Assembly (NCBI GenBank): GCA_013399875.1
Contig: VXAZ01007529.1
Span: 184,613 to 248,612 of the forward strand
Direction of reading: 5' to 3'
Origin: Gymnorhina tibicen
Lineage: Eukaryota > Chordata > Aves > Passeriformes > Artamidae
DNA length: 64,000 bases
Below, piece by piece: positions 12,601 to 24,560 of the stretch. Numbering within the stretch: position 1 is the stretch's first letter; the number at the start of each line of letters is the position of its first letter. A model generated the notes under the pieces. The model had not been told where the DNA came from, did no database searches, and saw only the letters and a program-made list of their open reading frames with translations. Both the position numbers and the translations under genes were made by a program.

Positions 12601-14056
12601 TCCCACACAGCCATCCACGAGACTGACCCAAGCATCAATGGCTATCCAAGCTCCACAGCAGGGTGTGTGCGGGGTGATTTAACAGCACAAACCATTTCTG
12701 TGTGAGCAGGGACACATCTACTGCATTTAACAAGCAGCCCAAGGATAATCACACACAAATTTTGCATGTTCTTCATTTTATTGAGCTGATTCAGGATCCC
12801 ATCCCTGGGAAAAACAGGGTGAAGCATGGAAATTGCCTTAAAGAACTTGAGACTGCAGCAGAACTGACATGTGGCATTTCTCTCAGTGCAAAGTAAGGCA
12901 TGCTGCATGGTCAGTTTTTCCCAAGTGAAACAATTCCCACTTGCTGTAGGTATCACATCACAGGACAAAAGCCTCTGTGTGGGGGGAGGACTCAAAACTG
13001 CGTTGCATGCTAGGAAATTTGTAGGTTCTAGCTGGGCATTTTTGGGGTTTTCTGATATTTGCTCACTTTACTGGCTCAGTAAGACCTTCAGATCTGTTAC
13101 CTTGTTAGATACAGTGCAACATCCATTCTTTTCTTGAGATATTTCAAAAAAATAGAAGCAATGCATAAAAGAAGGGGGAATTTTCAAAAATTAAGGGAAG
13201 ATACAGGGGAGGTATCAAGGTACAATGACAAAAGTGAGCTAATCCCTGAGGATGTGGAGTTTGGTATGGACGAATTTAAAAGAGTGATTATTTGTTTAAC
13301 ATTCTGGGCCTAGCTCAGTATAGTCATGTTTCCATAAAGAAATCAGGGATTCCTGGAGTTCTGCTTTATTTGGGGTTGATGAGAGCCAAAATATCTGTCT
13401 CTATCAGCTGAGGTCTGTCTGCAACACTGATGGCTGCCTTGATGCAAGAATAATCTTTAATTTCAGAAGAAGTAGACATGCAAAAGAGTTTTATTCACTT
13501 TCAGGATAAAAATTTCATATTATTCACTTCATAATATTTAGGCAGAGCCCACAATAATTAAGGGAAAGCCAAGATGCATCCTTAGACTATAAACACTGCC
13601 ATATAAACTGTCCTTAACACCTCTAGATTCAACTCCTTACACACATTTCAAGCAATTCTACAGCATAATGATGTCTTGCTTTATATCAAAAGCAGAGCTT
13701 GCAGGGATAGAGGCTGTCTTTAACAAACCCTGCTGGCTACTGAGACAAGCCATACTGGGGAATTGCCTCCAGCAGGAACTTCTCAGCAAAGGGAAAAAGC
13801 ATTGAATTTACCGCTGAAGGAAAGATAAAAATCAAACCCAGCATGTGCACTGGAGAGAACATACATGCCATAACTTCATAACAGTCCTAAAGCCCCATAA
13901 ATTTTCCTATTGTTGCTTGTGTGACCAAGCTCGTATGACTCATGGATTAGGCTGTGCCAGTCAGGGATGATTGTGTGACCATCCCCATCTTCCTGCAATA
14001 AACACTCTCTGTGTCCTCTGCTCAACGCGTGATTTCTTCATTTTCCTCCCTTGCAG
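12601..14056. other. Noncoding sequence; possible LTR-like segment at its right end
   Basis: No gene recognised. From about 13,890 to 14,055 there is a TATA-like 'cataaat', then an AATAAA (13,997-14,002) followed by a C/T-rich stretch ending 'ttgca'. That spacing resembles the R-U5 part of a retroviral LTR, but no terminal TG, partner LTR or target duplication was found. It serves equally well as a polypyrimidine tract before the exon-like segment that follows. Confidence 0.4.
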
Positions 14057-14146
14057 GGCAGAAACCTCAGTTGCTATTCTGGTCCTTGATAAAGGAAAGG
14101 CTCAGCTGCAGAACTGGAATGAGACACGGGACAGACAGCAAAACAT
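14057..14146 (+). other. Exon-like 90-bp segment with good splice signals
   Basis: It is preceded by a long pyrimidine tract ending 'cctcccttgcag' and followed by 'gtgagtagg', both close to consensus acceptor and donor. The length is 90 bp (symmetric, a multiple of three). Two of three forward frames are open; the phase-1 frame encodes a mixed hydrophilic peptide containing 'LDKGKAQLQNWNETRDRQQ'. I recognise no protein family. It could be a coding exon, a lncRNA exon or chance. The nearest convincing partner exon was not found. Confidence 0.2.
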
Positions 14147-17100
14147 GTGAGTAGGAACCTTTTACACAACCACAGGCGTGGGTTAAACATCGATGATATT
14201 TGGGAAGAGAGAGATTTGCCACGAGCATGTAGCAGAACAGAATTTGGCATGAGCTTCCTCAGAGGGAAAAGAATTCCTTATAAACGAAGACCTTAGCCTA
14301 AACTTAGCTCCAAGCAAGGACAGCCTGAAGCACAATCAGCCTCAAGTGTCAGTAGTACGATTCAATCAAAAGAACGTGACGGATTTTTCCATCCAGCCCT
14401 TTTTTTTTTTACCCACAACTCCCATGATGAGAGATGGGGTCAAAAGCCATAAAGTCTTCAGACTGAGAAGAAATTATAATTTTAAAACCCTCCAAGCCTT
14501 TGCTTTTTGCCTTATTCCCCTTGACTCCTAACAGGCTGAATTTGTCCTTCCAAATAAAACTGGGGAAGAATGGAATGTGGCTGAAAAACATTTGTCTTTT
14601 TACTTGGTTTTAAAAAAGATATGCTTGGCAATGAAAAAAAAGGTAATCTCTTTCCTTGAGTCGAGGTTAAGAAAAGGCTCTGAGCATGCAAAAGACTCCA
14701 TTGCCTGTTCACACAGCTCCTAAGGAGTGGTTTTGACTCTGTTGTGCCTGCTTGATCCCGCGATCCATCTCTTGTGCTGGATGCAGAGCATCAGGACATC
14801 CGTTCCCTGCCGGAGGAAAGCGGCATCCCTCTGGGGATGGGCTTGGAACGGTCCAGCTGCCAGGCCTGCCTGGAAGCTGCTGGGGGCACCATCATTTGAA
14901 ACAGTCCCAAATCAATCCAGGGACTTCCTAATTAGCTCACAGACAACCCCAGTGATCCTAAACTTAATGCTATAGAAAGATGCAGTAAATGATTTACCTA
15001 CAGACCCTCAAAGAGTACTTAGTTACTTGTGTGTACTAGGCTTGGGAAATACCTTATTTAAGAAAAATATTTAAAAAAAGATAGGTCAGGATGGACAGAG
15101 AGCACACTTTGGCCCAGAGCTGTTTCAAACCCCCTGCCTGTACATCTGCACTGGCTCAAATGGGACTTTCAGTTTTCGGCTGCCTGAAAGCTGATCCACA
15201 CCACGTTTGCTGCCCTGCCCCTCCTCCAGCAGATGTGATTTCACACTAAGGTTTTAGGGAATTAAAATGTAGAAGCTCAGCCAAATGGGCATCAGCATCC
15301 ATCAGATAAAAAGTTTGAATAAAAATTGCTTTAATTCAAATAAGATTGCCTTGTAAGGACACAACACACAAATATTAACTACAGGGGATACAAGCCAGCG
15401 CTGAGAAATGTCCCACCGACTTCAGCAAGCTGACTTCTGCTGTAAGATACACCTTGTCAGCTCTACTTTGAACCAAGACTTTTTCTATTCCAGCAGACAG
15501 AAAGAAGAAACTTAACTAAATTAGTTTATGCAAAATATCATTGCCCTGTTGCATTTCCATCGTTACACCAACTTTTGCTGCTGCTTGCAAGTGAGTGAGC
15601 TTCTCTTTTCACAGGGTGTTTTACCACTCAACCTTTCTTTGCTTTGCCCTGCCCTGTTTTCTATTTCTTCTGGCACTGCCCATTGAGAAGAGCACCTGTA
15701 TTTGACACTAAGAGCAGGGATAAACACAGAGGTCAGGACACGTTTCCATGTGGCTGGAGTATGACTGGATGTGTGGTGTGGAACTGAGCCTTTCCTCTCA
15801 GTGATGGGTAATCTGCTTGGATCTAACAGATGCCAAACCAGCAGCGGTCTGAGCCCCTTCCGTTTGGAACTGCTTGACTTAGTGGTATTTATTTTTATCT
15901 TTATTTTGAAAAATATTAATTTGTTGTCGTTTCTTTCGTCCTCTTTCAACGTTCTCCAGCTATTACAGTTCCACTGCACCTGAAAGATGCAGAAGCACCA
16001 GTCCAAGAGGGAACACCAGTACTGTGGTTTACCTCCCTCTGGGAAAATTTCCCCATGATAAAGACATTGAGTGTCCCAAACCAAGTCATATGAATAAGTA
16101 GTACAAACTTCCTGAAGGATTTCACTGGGAAGCTTTCTTCAAAAGCTATGCCAGAGTCCTGAGTACAAGATGTTCCTGAAAATATTTGCTTTCTGTGATG
16201 GTGTAACTCAGTCATGGGAGAGATGGGGGGAGAGAAACCACCTAGACCTTCCCTTGCCCTGGGCAGGGCCAGTTACAGGCTTGTGAGTCCTGACTGATTT
16301 CTTTACTCTGTTGGGGTTTTTCATCGTATTTTAAACTGCATCACACATTTAATCATTGCCTCTGTAATTTTCCAGGTCTTCTCTGACTTGAACGTGGTCA
16401 GAACTGAGTCCCAGCATCCCACCTGACAAAGTCCTGACCAAGCACTTTATGCATCTCCTTATATGTCCCAGTGTAGAATTTATCTTCCTCACAAGTGAAT
16501 GGTGCTGTGACTCCAAATCTTCTCTTCCTCCATCACTGAAAACTGAAGGCACCTTTTCCCAGTTCTAGCATAAGTAATGGAACCAAACTTCTTCATATGG
16601 TTTTAATTTGATTTTTTTTTCCTTAGAATTTTTCTTACTGATAGTCATGCAATTCTCTTCAACTAATTTGGAATCACAACAAATGAGTAGGGGTTCAAAG
16701 TATGCCCATAATAACAAGGAATATATTTTCTTTCCCAAAATGTTGCCTATCATCAACATATCTGAATTATCAATATAATTCAGAAACAATCTTGTTTCTG
16801 AATTATTCCTGCAATAAAGACCATCTCTGAAAATAAATGGATGCCATCAGAAAAAGGTAAGTATTACATAAGTCCAAAATGTGAGCTAAGCTGATAAGTG
16901 ATGTAACACATTAGTACAGTGGAGAGATTTGTAATCACCCATAGTTCTATTGCTAAAACACAGCTATACATTGGAGAATGTAAATCCCCTTTGCACATCA
17001 CTTTAATACAGAGTTTTATTTTGATAGAGGAGTACAGATCCCTACATTTCCTTTGAAATTAAAAATATTTGTAAAACAATTAAAATTTTGGTCTGGACAC

Positions 17101-19513
17101 TGTTACGCTGTGTGTGTGTAAAATCTTTGATGCCAGAAAGTGATAGTAGTTGTACTTACTAGGTGCATTTTAATGCATCTGGAGGTTATTTTAATTAATA
17201 CTATCATTATAATCCCATTTAATCTCACTTTGCTAATTCTCTGCCAAGGAAATAGGTTTGAAGGTGAGCTGCATAAAAGCTGACTCTGTAAAATGCCCTT
17301 CTTTTAGGGAAAGCTCTGAAGAATAATGGCTTTCAGGGTGTGACCAGAATTCCCGCTTATTTAAGTGCATTATTCCCATCCTCCCTCCTGGCATGCCTAC
17401 AGCTCTGGGTACACATTTTACACTGTGTCATCTTTGACCTACCATGTTAATTGTTATGAGCTTTCCTAATTATCTTTGAGAAAGAGGAAAAGCTACAGAA
17501 GACAACTTTCCAATAAACGTGTAACAGAACCAAGTTTGAAGTTCTTTGTGAATCTCGCTTGGAATTTCTTTCTAGTACTTCTCATTTGTCTACCCTGGGT
17601 GCAAGTGAGGATACCAATGAGGTTTCAGAAATTCCTTCAGCTCTGAAATGGTATCATTGATATTCTTAAAACAATATTTAAATAATGTTTAAATAAATAA
17701 TTTCTATTCTTTCCCACCACCATTTCCACCAAATAAAAACATAGCTGTATTCTTTTTTGCTTCCAACAAAACATTTGCAACGCATTTCAAGTAAAAAAAA
17801 AAATTTCTGGAGATGTTGTCAGGCCTTTTATTAAATTCTGGAAACTTGAACAAAAGTGATTTTGGCATTTGAAAGGTGAACAGCCTCCTGTACTGAAGAT
17901 ACCAGTTAGTCAAAATGCTCAGAGCTAATCTTCTCCTCCCACTCCTTCTTCCTTGCCTTTGCTTCAAACCCACCATCTTAAGAAGGCAGGACCATAGGGC
18001 TGGAACACATTTCCATCCCAGGTAAGTGCATTTGTCAATGTATATTAAAACCAACCACGATGGGAACTGCTCAGACTCGCTGAGGCACTTGTGGCGTCCC
18101 TACAGTCCCTTTTGGGGATCTGTTTGGGATTTCAACCACAAAGTGGTGCTGTTGCAAAAGCTAACCATTATAAAACAGGCTCCCTGCTTTTAGAATGACC
18201 CAAGGCATACATTAAACCCAATAAAATTTTCATGTATTTGCATACTCACACGCATCTCTTGCCTATAAATATGCAATTTTTTATCATCAAACGGAATCAC
18301 AGCAGTATCTGTTAATATGTAGAGAAAAATACATGTCTTCAAAGTATATAAAATATCCCATGTTTTGAAGTCTGGTCAAGTGCCTAATTAATCAGATCAA
18401 TGTCTTGTAATTATCCCAGTTAAAATCCCCAGAATTCAAAGATGACTTTCTCGAGCACGCTTTGAGCAATGTTTCAGATTCTTCAAGACAGAACAGGGAC
18501 TTGTTCAAAGTATTATTACTTTTTTTTTTTTTTTGCCATCTCAGAACCTCAGATCCAAGGGCGACAGATAAAATAAGGTGACCATTCGGGAGCTGGATTG
18601 CTTCCCATTAAAAATTCAGAAACCTGCTTAAAGCGGAAGAGAAATCCACCCATGCTAAGGGTTAGCACGAGGGGAAAAACCACCCCGCCCCCAGAATAAC
18701 AGCTGAAGATGTAAAAATACCTGGAAAAAAGCAGCTTCAGAACAACAGAAACATCTGTAGGGGAAAGGTTGGAAAACTGCAAGGACCCAACACATCTCCA
18801 TTTTCCCTGGCTGTGAAAACAGGCCGTCTACAATGCTTTTTGCAGTGCACACATATTTGGCGAGATTAAGGTGTCACATCTCAAATTACAAGGCGTCTGA
18901 TTGCCCACAGACCCAGACACAGGGCAAAACCCCTCCACTCGTGCAAGCTCTGGGAGGTTTGCCTCCCATCAGAGGCAGGCAGCCCCTCTGCCCAGGACTT
19001 TTGCTTCTAGACTTCTTCTTTTGCTGCTTCTTTTTTCTTTTTTTTTTTTTTTTTTTTGCCTGCTGCAAATGCGAACTTCCCGGGCTAGGGCTGCCTTCAG
19101 AGGCTTAACCCTTTGCCTACCTCCAGAGGAACATTCACCAGCCACGGGGAAGTTTTCTATTCCTAGCACTGTTTGTCTACTTCAGGAGATTAAAAGCTGA
19201 GTCACATTTTAGGCATTTCTCAGATCTGACTGCAGTGCCTGGGCTGGGTGGGGGACACACAGGATTTAATTCGAGTTCCCTCCTGTTAGCTGAAAAAGCT
19301 CTAAATGAGATGGAAACAGCATTCAGGAACAGGGTGAGACAAAACCCACTGGAACTGGAGTTTTTCAAGTTTGAGCAGTTGGGGTTTTTTTGATTGGCAG
19401 AGCAGCAAGTTTTAGTAGAGAATTCTTAGGAGGCAGAGGTGAAAGGTGACTTTTGTTCTCCATCTGGACAACATGCGACTCAGGCAGAACTCACGAGGCA
19501 GATACAAATTGTG
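14147..19513. other. Noncoding sequence, no gene recognised
   Basis: CR1-free single-copy DNA. It contains poly-T of 15 at 18,520-18,534 and of 20 at 19,038-19,057. The segment 17,180-17,480 is rich in TAAT/ATTA-type words, as in many developmental enhancers, but nothing here can be proved functional from one sequence. Open frames of 60-173 codons on either strand have no recognisable domains. Confidence 0.55.
19038..19057 (+). repeat. Poly-T tract
   Basis: Twenty consecutive T preceded by a T/C-rich run from 19,012. No SINE body is attached. Confidence 0.95.
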
Positions 19514-19574
19514 GAATCCCCTAAACAGGACCATTTAAATGGCAGAATCCCCTAAATGGGACCATTTTATGCTT
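19514..19574 (+). repeat. 31-bp imperfect tandem duplication
   Basis: 'gaatcccctaaacaggacca' recurs 31 bp later as 'gaatcccctaaatgggacca', with a shared 'ttta' continuation. Confidence 0.9.
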
Positions 19575-20787
19575 GAAAAAATTCACATAAAGGACAACTG
19601 CCACTAACGATACTCTCTGTATTTCAATCTATGGTGGCAAATATTTCAATAAAACTGTGACAACTCTCCAGGTAGATTAAAATGTCTTAAAGGAGATGGT
19701 ACAAAGCTTTGACAGCAAGAGAGGGCCAATTATCTTTACACAGGGAGGGGAAAGAGAAAAAATTCCCTGGTTAAATAGAAAAAGAAAAAAACTTCATGAG
19801 CTAGTAAAAGAAGTATTCTTTAAGGAAACAATCTGGTGACCCTCAAGATTTAAAGTGTCACCTCGTGTCTTATATGACCACGTTCTTATGATTATGACTT
19901 GCTCAATTATGCTCGAATCAAACAGAAAAGAAAGATGACTTAAGCATGTAAATTTAGAGGGAGACTTAGAGGCATGCAGCTAAATTTATCAGCCATCTCT
20001 GTGAGCGATCTCTCTAAATAAAAAGTTTGGGAACCAGTCGCTGCTGGTTGCTGATGAACTTTCCATGTTTTTGGCACTTGCCATCCTTAATGGACGAATC
20101 TGCGAGTCAAAACAGGAGGAACTGTACACAAATCCATCTTAAGGTCTGCTCTTAACAGTGGATGTTTCTCCCAGTACTTTTTCTCGTGTCATGGCGGGTG
20201 ACTTCCTCCACAGGAATGCCGACCGAAGAAATAAATTTGTCAAAGATTTGCAAATAATAGGAAAAAAAATAAATTAAAAGAGAAGCCGGAGTGAGAGAGC
20301 AGGGGCTCATGGCACTTATGTGTCTCTATTTCACCTGTTTGACGTGTCCTATAGTGGCTCGTGAGCAGGGGTGGGAGCAGCAGCACATGCTGGCAGTGTG
20401 CATGTGTGTGCATGTGGGAGACAGAGGGAGCGTGGGGGACAGAGGGGCGGGAATGGGGGAGTGGATGGACCATTAGAGTGCAAACGCAGAGACATTCCTG
20501 CAATAAAATACTCGTCTGCTGAGAATCGCAGTCTGGAAGGGATGGTGGTGATTTAACAAAAGAATTCTCTAAAATGTTCCCTGGTGCTAATACTGTTCTT
20601 AATAATGTGAAGAGGTTTTGCCAGGAAGAGGAATAAAACCATCAACTGGGTTTAAAAAGAAAAGAAAGAAAATAGGCACAGGATGGTTTTTTTAGAGCAC
20701 GCAGGGGGAAAAATGACCTTTACAACGGTTTTGTCATTTTCAAAAAAATGCCTCATTCTCTGAATTTCCCCAGCCAGGCAAGGTTGT
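19575..20787. other. Noncoding sequence upstream of candidate promoter
   Basis: No gene recognised. It contains a G-rich tract at 20,416-20,459 (listed separately). AT-rich, TAAT-containing sequence lies at 19,850-20,200. Confidence 0.5.
20416..20459 (+). promoter_or_regulatory. Candidate G-quadruplex motif
   Basis: G-runs of three or more are separated by loops of seven bases or fewer: ggg-agacaga-ggg-agcgt-ggggg-acaga-gggg, then cggg and ggggg. This satisfies the usual G3+N1-7 rule. It lies about 330 bp upstream of a TATA-like box. Confidence 0.7.
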
Positions 20788-20793
20788 TATAAA
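20788..20793 (+). promoter_or_regulatory. TATA-like box (tataaa)
   Basis: 'ttataaat' in a moderately G-rich context. A start about 25-30 bp downstream would place a transcript start near 20,820. TATA words are common by chance in AT-rich DNA; support comes only from the first-exon-like sequence that follows. Confidence 0.25.
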
Positions 20794-20817
20794 TGGTAGG
20801 TAGGGAAAGCAGAGTGT

Positions 20818-21054
20818 GGCAATAAAGGGGTTAATTCACGGAGCACAGAGCCATCTGGCTGAGCTGGTTTGTTATAATCGAGCAGATTATGTTCACGGGA
20901 CTCAGAGTTTAAGGCTCCTCTCCCATAGAGCAACTCTGCACAACCCAAGCAGACCAACTTCGGGACTTTGAATGAACGTATTTACATCCACCTTTCTCTT
21001 CATGTCGACTTTTCTGGAAACATTCACACGGATGCCATGGTTACTCCTACCACG
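20818..21054 (+). other. Candidate first exon (5' UTR plus short coding start)
   Basis: The segment runs from the predicted start to a strong splice donor 'cacg|gtaagg' at 21,054/21,055. Three ATGs precede the donor. Those at 20,972 and 21,032 share a frame whose peptide is hydrophobic ('MPWLLLP' at its end), as for a signal sequence, and which would stop at the first intron codon, as a true split codon requires. The ATG at 21,037 is in another frame and gives 'MVTPTT' in phase 0. I do not recognise the gene, and no second exon was securely found. It may be a lncRNA first exon. The 5' end is approximate. Confidence 0.25.
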
Positions 21055-21092
21055 GTAAGGGAAATTTGACGTTTTCTAATAGGGTCCTAAGA

Positions 21093-21120
21093 GGGCAGGG
21101 AGGGGAGGGGGGGAGAGGGG
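21093..21120 (+). promoter_or_regulatory. Candidate G-quadruplex at start of putative first intron
   Basis: Four or more G-runs with 1-3 base loops (ggg-ca-ggg-a-gggg-a-ggggggg-aga-gggg), a strong canonical motif, about 40 bp after the putative donor. Further G-runs follow to about 21,156. G-rich non-template sequence just after a first exon is typical of R-loop-prone vertebrate promoters. Confidence 0.8.
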
Positions 21121-21156
21121 TCCTTTAAAGAAGTATAATGGGGAGGAGGTGGGGGT

Positions 21157-22466
21157 CTTGTAAGCGGTAGATGTGTCCCAAATGTTGCCTTTCCCATTGT
21201 GCCTCCTCCTTCCCCCACCCCTACTTGCCCTATAGTTTGCTTCAGTCCTGAGGTTCCCCTCTCCTCCTGCTCCTCACGCTGTTGTTCGGGTCCCTGGAAA
21301 GAAAGCGGTGGAGGAGAAATACGAGGTGCTACAGGAACCCGATTTAAGAGGCAAAAGCAAAGGAGACTTTTTGTTTTGTTTTAAGAGGGAAACCAGCAAG
21401 TTCAGATATAACAAAAGGGGTTGAAAATCTTGACCGTGGATTGCAAGAACCAGCTTCAGCACACATAGCATGCTCGCCCTCCGGCAAAGTTAGAGCCCAT
21501 GACAAGCAAAGCCAAAATTCCCAATTTCTAGACCTCGCCTGCCTCAGGTAACCAGCTTCACTGGAGCTTTCGTATTTTGTGTGTGTGCCAGACACTGGAA
21601 ACCCTGTTCATGACCTTTGAATCAATCCTCATTCTCCTCAAACCCAAACGCTAAATTCTCTGGGAAGAGCTGGAGATCAAAAGATTCCCTGCACATCTGT
21701 GTCTAGGTGAAAAAGATACACTCGCTCTGTGCTGGAATGGCAGGGAAACTATTCTTGCATTGCAGCTCCCAGCGTTTGGTGAGTGCCTTCTAGGAATGCA
21801 GCACACAACTAATCAACAGAGATGCACATCTAGAGAGCAAAATAGAAAGCTGTTTCTCATCTAAACAGCTGAAATGCAGCTTAAAGCGTCAGTTACTGGC
21901 GAGTCCTTATGGAGACACCAAACTGCTCTTAGCTAAGAGGGGAAAAAGTCCTTGAATGGTTTAGATAGTTTTCTGATCAGTTCTTAATCCTTCATTAAAA
22001 TAAACGGGAAAGCTCTGTGCTGGTCCTATCTCTCGAACTATAAATATGCAGTATCTGGAGAGATGGATATTTTGGATTGAATAGGGCTGCCATGCGCACA
22101 TTCTCTGGTTCCTATATTGCAAAACCAGTTATTTAGAGATGACTCTGTGTGTGAGGGGGGTTGCTTCTCCCCCTCCCCCCTTTTTAAATAGACAGGGATG
22201 TGTGTTATATGGTCCAGACGATTGTTGTGAGCTACAGCCTCTCAGAAAACACTCTTTGCTCTCAGGCTCGTGTGATTTGTTTCATGAGGAGTGCAAATGG
22301 TATGTAAAGTTTTGCCTTTGCATTGTGCCTTCAGGAAAATATCTAGACAAGTAGGAGAGGCATTCTCAGGCGCAGAAATACCTGATACGTGGAAGCCTGC
22401 AAGTGGAGAAGTGGCACAACAAGCACCTACAAATGGGATGCAAGGAAAAGGGAAACCTTATAGTAA
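21157..22466. other. Noncoding sequence (putative intron)
   Basis: No gene recognised. A 34-bp segment at about 22,266-22,299 has an acceptor-like 'tttgctctcag' on its left and 'gtatgt' on its right, but it is too short and weak to call an exon. Confidence 0.5.
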
Positions 22467-22502
22467 TAAAAAAGAAAAAGAAAAAGAAAGGGAAAAAAAA
22501 AA
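22467..22502 (+). repeat. (A4-5G)n purine simple repeat
   Basis: A-rich run with regularly spaced G (aaaaag units), continuing into poly-A. Confidence 0.9.
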
Positions 22503-22849
22503 GCCTTGCCTGACAAAAGCAGCAGAGAATGGAAGAGTTCAGCATGGTCCCAGCTGCTGGTAGTAAAAAGACCGGTCTGAGCTACACGTGTCAGTACCAG
22601 GGGCTCTGTGTGTGAGCATGATGGGGGGACAAAATCCAGGCATGCTTGCAGGTGGTGCACCCAAAACATGGGGAGAAGAGGAGGTACCAGCAGAGCCAGG
22701 AGGGGAGTGCTTTGTGTAGAAGGGTGCTATATGTTGAGGTATGCAAAGCACGTAGGTTTAAGAGGTTTTGTTTGTATTGTTCTGCTGTGAGTTGGGGTGC
22801 TTTTCTCTTCAGGGAACAAAAAATGAAATGGTGCATATAAAAGTAGGTA

Positions 22850-24560
22850 AAAACTGGAGGGGAGGTGCTATACAGCAGAAATAAAGTGCTACGTGTTCAT
22901 TGTTGTGCACTGGGGTAATAAGGGCAGGTGAGACATGCAAAGGTGGTCAGCTTGAAAGGGAAGCTGCTGCACATCCAGTGGAAAAAGAGGATCTTTGTGG
23001 GTGGCAGAAAGTTTAGGAGCTCACAAGAGGAAGTAACACTCGAGAGAGATGGGTAAAGGTACAGGCTGGAGGCCGGGTGAGGATATGAAAGGGACATACA
23101 AGGATGGTAGGGTCTGCAAGGGGGAGGTTGGGTATCAAGTGGGAGTGGAGGGAGAAAGGTGAAAGCACAAAGGATGTTTGGAGGAGGAATTAAAATGTGA
23201 ACTATTGGCTATTTGGAGAAAGGTATGGAAAATAATCAGCTACATGATGCTTGTGGGGGGCGTCAGAAGGAGACACCTTTGATTCTGTCAAGAAATAGAT
23301 ACGGGGATGTATTTACAAGGAAGGTATCAGAGTATGAAAGGCAAGGCTTGCATGGTGACGGAAACATGAAAACAGGAACGCAGAGGGAAAAACGAGCTGG
23401 ATGGAGATAGGATGTGGTGAGGGGAAAAGGGTCCTGTAAGTATGTGAAGGGGTAACTGCTTAGAGATATTTCAGAGGAGGCTGGAAGCCTGCTGGAGTGT
23501 GCTGCCTGCCTGCAAGGGAGAGACAGAACTTGGAAAAAGCCATGGGGAAGTGGTGTGAGGAAATTCAAGAGAGTGGAAATCACAGGGCAGGATGAACTGC
23601 AACAAGGATATATAGCTATGGCAGGTGTCGAGAAGCACAAGAAAGGGTAAGAATGAAGGAACGCAGGAGGCATGAATGAGGATGAAACGAAAAGCTATGT
23701 TTTCTGTGAAGATGCCTAGGGGAGAGGTGGTTTAGAGGAGATACAGGGCAGGAGAGCAGAGAGTGAGGGGAAATTTGGGGGTGTGTTTCTTAGTAGGCAG
23801 AGAGAGGAAGTGGGGCAAAGTGGTTTGCTGAGCAGAATGGGGGATGCCTCTTTACTGGGGACTTGGAGTAACACAGGGAAAGAATGGGCAATAAGTTACA
23901 GGGGAAGCAGTTGGGCAAGGAAAGGCAAGTAAGGAATAATGGGAAGACTGTGGGAGGAGGAGAACGTACACAAACAAAAAGGAGCGATTTTCTGTTGCAA
24001 CAGACGTAACAAATGTGTTTATATCTCTGTGGTAGGTACTAGCTGAGCGAAACAGCAAGAGGGAATGGAACAAATGTGCTGGTGGAGAAATGACTGAAGA
24101 TATAAAGGGGTGGGAGGAGAAGGAATGGGAGGAAAAACTACCTGGAGGGCTGTATAAGCCACATGGCTGTGCTAAGGTCAAAAGTAAAGTGTGAAGTGTG
24201 TGGGGAGGCGAGTGGATTTGGGAGCTGTAGGGTATGAGGTGGAAGTGGATGGGAATGACAGTTCCTGTTACAAGGGGTGAGGAGCTCAGCGTGGGTTGAC
24301 ACACAGTGGTGTGAGAGCGAGGAAGGGACCTGCCGGGCTGCGCCTGCTTGCAAGGGCTGTGCAAGGGAAGGTGAAAGGAGGGAAAAGTTGTGTCTGATAA
24401 GAGAGATTTGTGCACACAGCATGCTTAAAGGAAATGAGGGAAGTACAGGTGAGGATTGCAGACCTGGGTGTGGGGCCTGGGAGAAGGAAAACTGCTTATG
24501 AGGGAAGGAAGAGTGATGAGGAGTGAGAAAAAGTTTATGATGGCTTAATCCATCTGTCAT
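22850..24560 (+). other. Extended purine-rich, C-poor block
   Basis: Long G+A excess on the plus strand. For example, the 60 bases at 23,401-23,460 contain about 25 G and 4 C, and those at 24,481-24,540 about 22 G and 2 C. Short motifs such as 'tgcaaggg', 'gaggggaaa' and 'ggaggagga' recur without a fixed period, suggesting a very degenerate minisatellite or sequence shaped by strand-asymmetric mutation. Long open frames on the minus strand (136, 187 and 183 codons, rich in Ser, Pro, His and Leu) follow from the missing TAA/TAG/TGA there and are not credible genes. Confidence 0.7.

Noticed and set aside
13560..14060. Solo LTR of an endogenous retrovirus
   Set aside because: TATA-like and AATAAA words have LTR-like spacing, but no TG..CA ends, target-site duplication or internal retroviral sequence could be found.
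22266..22299. 34-bp micro-exon between 'ctctcag' and 'gtatgt'
   Set aside because: Splice-like words this short occur often by chance, and it joins no confirmed exon in frame.
22850..24560. Immunoglobulin switch-region-like sequence
   Set aside because: The G-rich non-template skew is similar in kind, but the dense GAGCT/GGGGT repeats and any neighbouring constant-region exons are absent.
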